Part shown: positions 62,128-64,000 of the stretch, in pieces | Position numbering within the stretch: the first letter of the stretch is position 1 | Layout of the letters: each line of letters starts with the position of its first letter | Assembly: GCA_001725415.1 (NCBI GenBank) | Contig: MEGH01000026.1 | Span: 1 to 64,000 of the forward strand | Origin: Pseudonocardia sp. SCN 73-27 | GTDB lineage: Bacteria; Actinomycetota; Actinomycetes; Mycobacteriales; Pseudonocardiaceae | Direction: 5' to 3' | Length of the DNA stretch: 64,000 nt | Program-made: the position numbers and the translations under genes | The notes under the pieces: model-generated | Told to the model about the DNA's origin: nothing | The model's input: the letters and a program-made list of their open reading frames with translations, nothing else | Databases searched by the model: none

Positions 62128-63051
62128 TCAGGGTGCGAAGGCGTCGAGCACCTGCTCCGCCAGCGCGACCGACGATCCGGCATCCGCGGAGGGAGAGCCC
62201 ACCCGCGGTAGGAGGTTGAGGTCGAGGAACACCTCGGTCGCGCCCTGGGTCCGGAGCGCGCGAAGGTCGTCGAGGATCTGCTCGCGGGTGCCCTGCAACG
62301 GACGTCGGCGACCTGAAGGCGGCGACGGTAGGAGATCGGCGACGCCCCGCACGACGATCCGCACCGCCGACGGATCGCGCCCGGACGCGGCCGCGCCCTC
62401 GCGCACCAGGTCCGCGCAGGTCCGGATGACGGAGAGGTCCTGGTGACTGCTCCCGATCCAGCCCTGCGCGAGCCGCCCGGCCCGGCGCAGCGCCGGCGGA
62501 GCAGTACCGCCGAGCAGCAGCGGCGGGTGCGGGCGTTGCACCGGTTCCGGGGCGACGTGGGAGCGCGGGACCGTGTAGAACTCGCCGTCGAACTCGACGG
62601 GGTCTCGCGTCCAGAGTGCCTGCAGGCAGCGCAGGTACTCCTCCATCCGGGCCCCGCGCCGGACGAACGGGATCCCGGCGGCGGTGTACTCCTGCGGCAT
62701 CCAGCCGATCCCGAGCCCGACGGACAGCCGACCGCCGGACAGCACGTCGAGCGACGCCATCGTCTTGGCGAGCAGCGCAGGCGGGGTGAAGGGGGCGCAG
62801 AGGGTCGCGGTCCCGAGGCCGATCCGGGAGGTGCACCCGGCGACGTGCGCGAGCGCGACGACCGAGTCGAACACCGACCGGTGTGACTCGCCGAGGTCGG
62901 CGTCGACGGGGTCGAGGACACGCTGGAACGTCCACAGTGACGCGTAGCCGAGCTCCTCGGCGCGGCATGCGATGTGGCGCATCGTGTCCGGCGTGGCCCA
63001 GCTTCCCGACACGGGTAGGCCGAACCCGATCAGCGGGAGCGCGACGTCCAT
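62128..63051 (-). CDS. LLM-class flavin/F420-dependent oxidoreductase
   Basis: 307 aa, luciferase-like TIM barrel. Typical segments: IGFGLPVSGSWATPDTMRHIACRAEELGYASLW, GCTSRIGLGTATLCAPFTPPALLAKTMASLDVLSGGRLSVGLGIGWMPQEY (read in parts) and HPPLLLGGTAPPALRRAGRLAQGWIG. Actinobacterial members mostly use F420. ATG start. A 40-bp palindrome lies 23 bp upstream. The substrate is unknown. Confidence 0.88.
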   Translation of the reverse strand: MDVALPLIGFGLPVSGSWATPDTMRHIACRAEELGYASLWTFQRVLDPVDADLGESHRSVFDSVVALAHVAGCTSRIGLGTATLCAPFTPPALLAKTMASLDVLSGGRLSVGLGIGWMPQEYTAAGIPFVRRGARMEEYLRCLQALWTRDPVEFDGEFYTVPRSHVAPEPVQRPHPPLLLGGTAPPALRRAGRLAQGWIGSSHQDLSVIRTCADLVREGAAASGRDPSAVRIVVRGVADLLPSPPSGRRRPLQGTREQILDDLRALRTQGATEVFLDLNLLPRVGSPSADAGSSVALAEQVLDAFAP

Positions 63052-63074
63052 ACGGCGGACCCTGCCAGACGGTC

Positions 63075-63114
63075 GTGAGTGGCGACAGTCGCCATGGCGA
63101 CTATCGCCACTCAC
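63075..63114. repeat. Intergenic palindrome (GTGAGTGGCG family)
   Basis: GTGAGTGGCGACAGTCGCC and GGCGACTATCGCCACTCAC pair with one mismatch, centre CCATGG. It lies between two divergent LLM genes and shares outer arms with the 13312 copy. Confidence 0.85.
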
Positions 63115-63151
63115 AGGGAATAGCGGCGTCGGGGCACCCGTTGGTGCGCCC

Positions 63152-64000
63152 GTGAAGAGGATCGGGTTCCTGTCCTTCGGGCACTGGGCGGACACGCAGC
63201 ATTCGAGGGTGCACTCGGCCGCCGACGCGCTGCTGCAGTCGATCGAGCTCGCGGTGGCCGCGGAGGAGCTGGGCGCCGACGGCGCCTACTTCCGCGTCCA
63301 CCACTTCGCGCGGCAGCTCGGGTCGCCGTTCCCACTGCTCGCGGCGGCGGGCGCGCGCACGTCACGCATCGAGCTCGGCACCGGCATCATCGACATGCGC
63401 TACGAGAACCCGCTGTACATGGCCGAGGACGCCGGCGCCGCCGACCTCATCTCCGGCGGCCGTCTCCAGTTGGGCATCAGCCGCGGATCGCCCGAGCAGG
63501 TCGTCGACGGATACCGGTACTTCGGGCACATCCCGGCGGACGGCACGACCGACGCCGACATGGCCCGCGAGCACGCGCTGCGCTTCCTCGAGGTCATCGA
63601 GGGTGAGGGCTTCGCCGAGCCCGACCCGCGACCGATGTTCCCCAACCCGCCCGGGCTGCTGCGCGTCGAGCCGTACGCGCCGGGTCTGCGCAACCGGATC
63701 TGGTGGGGCGCGGGGTCGCGCGCCACCGCCGAGTGGGCCGCCGAGCGGGGCATGAACCTGATGAGCTCGACGCTGCTCACCGAGGACACCGGCGTGCCGT
63801 TCCACCAGCTGCAGGCCGAGCAGATCCAGCGCTACCGCGACGCCTGGCACGTCGCCGGGCACGAGCGGGAGTCGCGGGTATCGGTGAGCCGCAGCATCTT
63901 CCCGATCGTGTCCGACCTCGACAAGGCGCTGTTCTGGCAGCAGCGCGACAGCACCGACCAGGTCGGCTGGATCGATGGCGGCAACGCCCGCTTCGGCAGG
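63152..64000 (+). CDS. LLM-class flavin-dependent monooxygenase, cut by window end
   Basis: 283 codons are present and the frame is open at the right edge. Luciferase-like fold: IGFLSFGHWADTQHSRV, IELAVAAEELGADGAYFRVHHFA, RIELGTGIIDMRYENPLYMAEDAGAADLISGGRLQLGISRGSPE (in parts). The FGHW start and the RVHHFA block resemble the alkanal-monooxygenase-like group that uses FMN rather than F420. The GTG at 63152 gives the conserved N-terminus KRIGFLSFG. Divergent from the other LLM gene. Confidence 0.85.
   Translation, partial: MKRIGFLSFGHWADTQHSRVHSAADALLQSIELAVAAEELGADGAYFRVHHFARQLGSPFPLLAAAGARTSRIELGTGIIDMRYENPLYMAEDAGAADLISGGRLQLGISRGSPEQVVDGYRYFGHIPADGTTDADMAREHALRFLEVIEGEGFAEPDPRPMFPNPPGLLRVEPYAPGLRNRIWWGAGSRATAEWAAERGMNLMSSTLLTEDTGVPFHQLQAEQIQRYRDAWHVAGHERESRVSVSRSIFPIVSDLDKALFWQQRDSTDQVGWIDGGNARFGR

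Overview
The window is high-GC actinobacterial chromosome. It has many GTG starts, dense 4-base gene overlaps (GTGA/ATGA), G/C at most third codon positions, and TANNNT -10 boxes just upstream of start codons. Gene content and order match, in blocks, the Mycobacterium tuberculosis stretch around Rv2343c-Rv2392 (dnaG, dgt, glyS, smtB, zur, uppS, recO, era, ybeY, phoH, rsmE, dnaJ2, hrcA, hemW, cysH, sir). Protein style and the extra genes suggest the Pseudonocardiaceae, probably Pseudonocardia or a relative; this is inferred from memory of homologues, not from a search. The first ~460-500 bases do not fit: they encode the C-terminal end of an M1-type peptidase of Xanthomonadales character, fused into the 3' end of cysN. 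This looks like an assembly chimera or a recent junction.

Layout. 0.4-5.5 kb (minus): assimilatory sulfate reduction operon (leader peptide, sir, small zinc-ribbon protein, cysH, cysD, cysN). The 28-codon Cys-containing leader and a strong hairpin precede sir and suggest attenuation by cysteine. 5.8-11.2 kb (plus): MacAB-like exporter with two adaptor proteins, the first frameshifted. 11.2-20 kb: hemW, a lipase-like hydrolase, an ABC exporter with a LolA-like protein (minus), an ASCH-like protein, then hrcA-dnaJ-rsmE. 20.3-24.2 kb: alpha/beta hydrolase, cyclase-family hydrolase and a ThDP enzyme of unknown pathway, then an isochorismatase-fold hydrolase. 24.3-32.5 kb: phoH, ybeY, CorC-type protein, deaminase-fold protein, lhgO, era, a DUF4190-type protein, a HugZ-like heme protein behind an iron box, and recO. 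32.6-38.5 kb: small regulators and housekeeping genes (uppS, zur, smtB, ArsR/SRPBCC pair). 38.5-39.2 kb: non-coding repeat block before glyS. 40.6-43.3 kb: terminator, a 149-bp nested inverted repeat, and two CNNM/CorC-like membrane proteins. 43.5-47 kb: ABC exporter plus DesK/DesR-type two-component system. 47-51 kb: TPR protein, XdhC-like protein, YdcF-like protein and dgt.

51-54.6 kb holds the most informative regulatory unit. An ECF41 (SigJ-like) sigma factor with a fused SnoaL-like domain lies between a carboxymuconolactone decarboxylase gene and an epimerase-type gene. Both carry a close match to the ECF41 promoter (TGTCAC-type box, 16 bases, CGTC) just upstream, so a sigma factor and its likely local regulon can be read directly. 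54.6-58.6 kb: tandem tiny membrane proteins, a glyoxalase-fold protein, dnaG, a conserved partner and a methyltransferase. 58.6-60.1 kb: a decayed AAA ATPase, tRNA-Asn and a gene-poor stretch. 60.1-64 kb: small hypothetical, dimeric-barrel, TetR and cupin genes and two luciferase-like monooxygenase genes, the last cut by the window end.

A family of 40-50 bp near-perfect palindromes (outer ends GTGAGYGG...CCRCTCAC, often centred on CCATGG) recurs in intergenic space, frequently touching stop codons.
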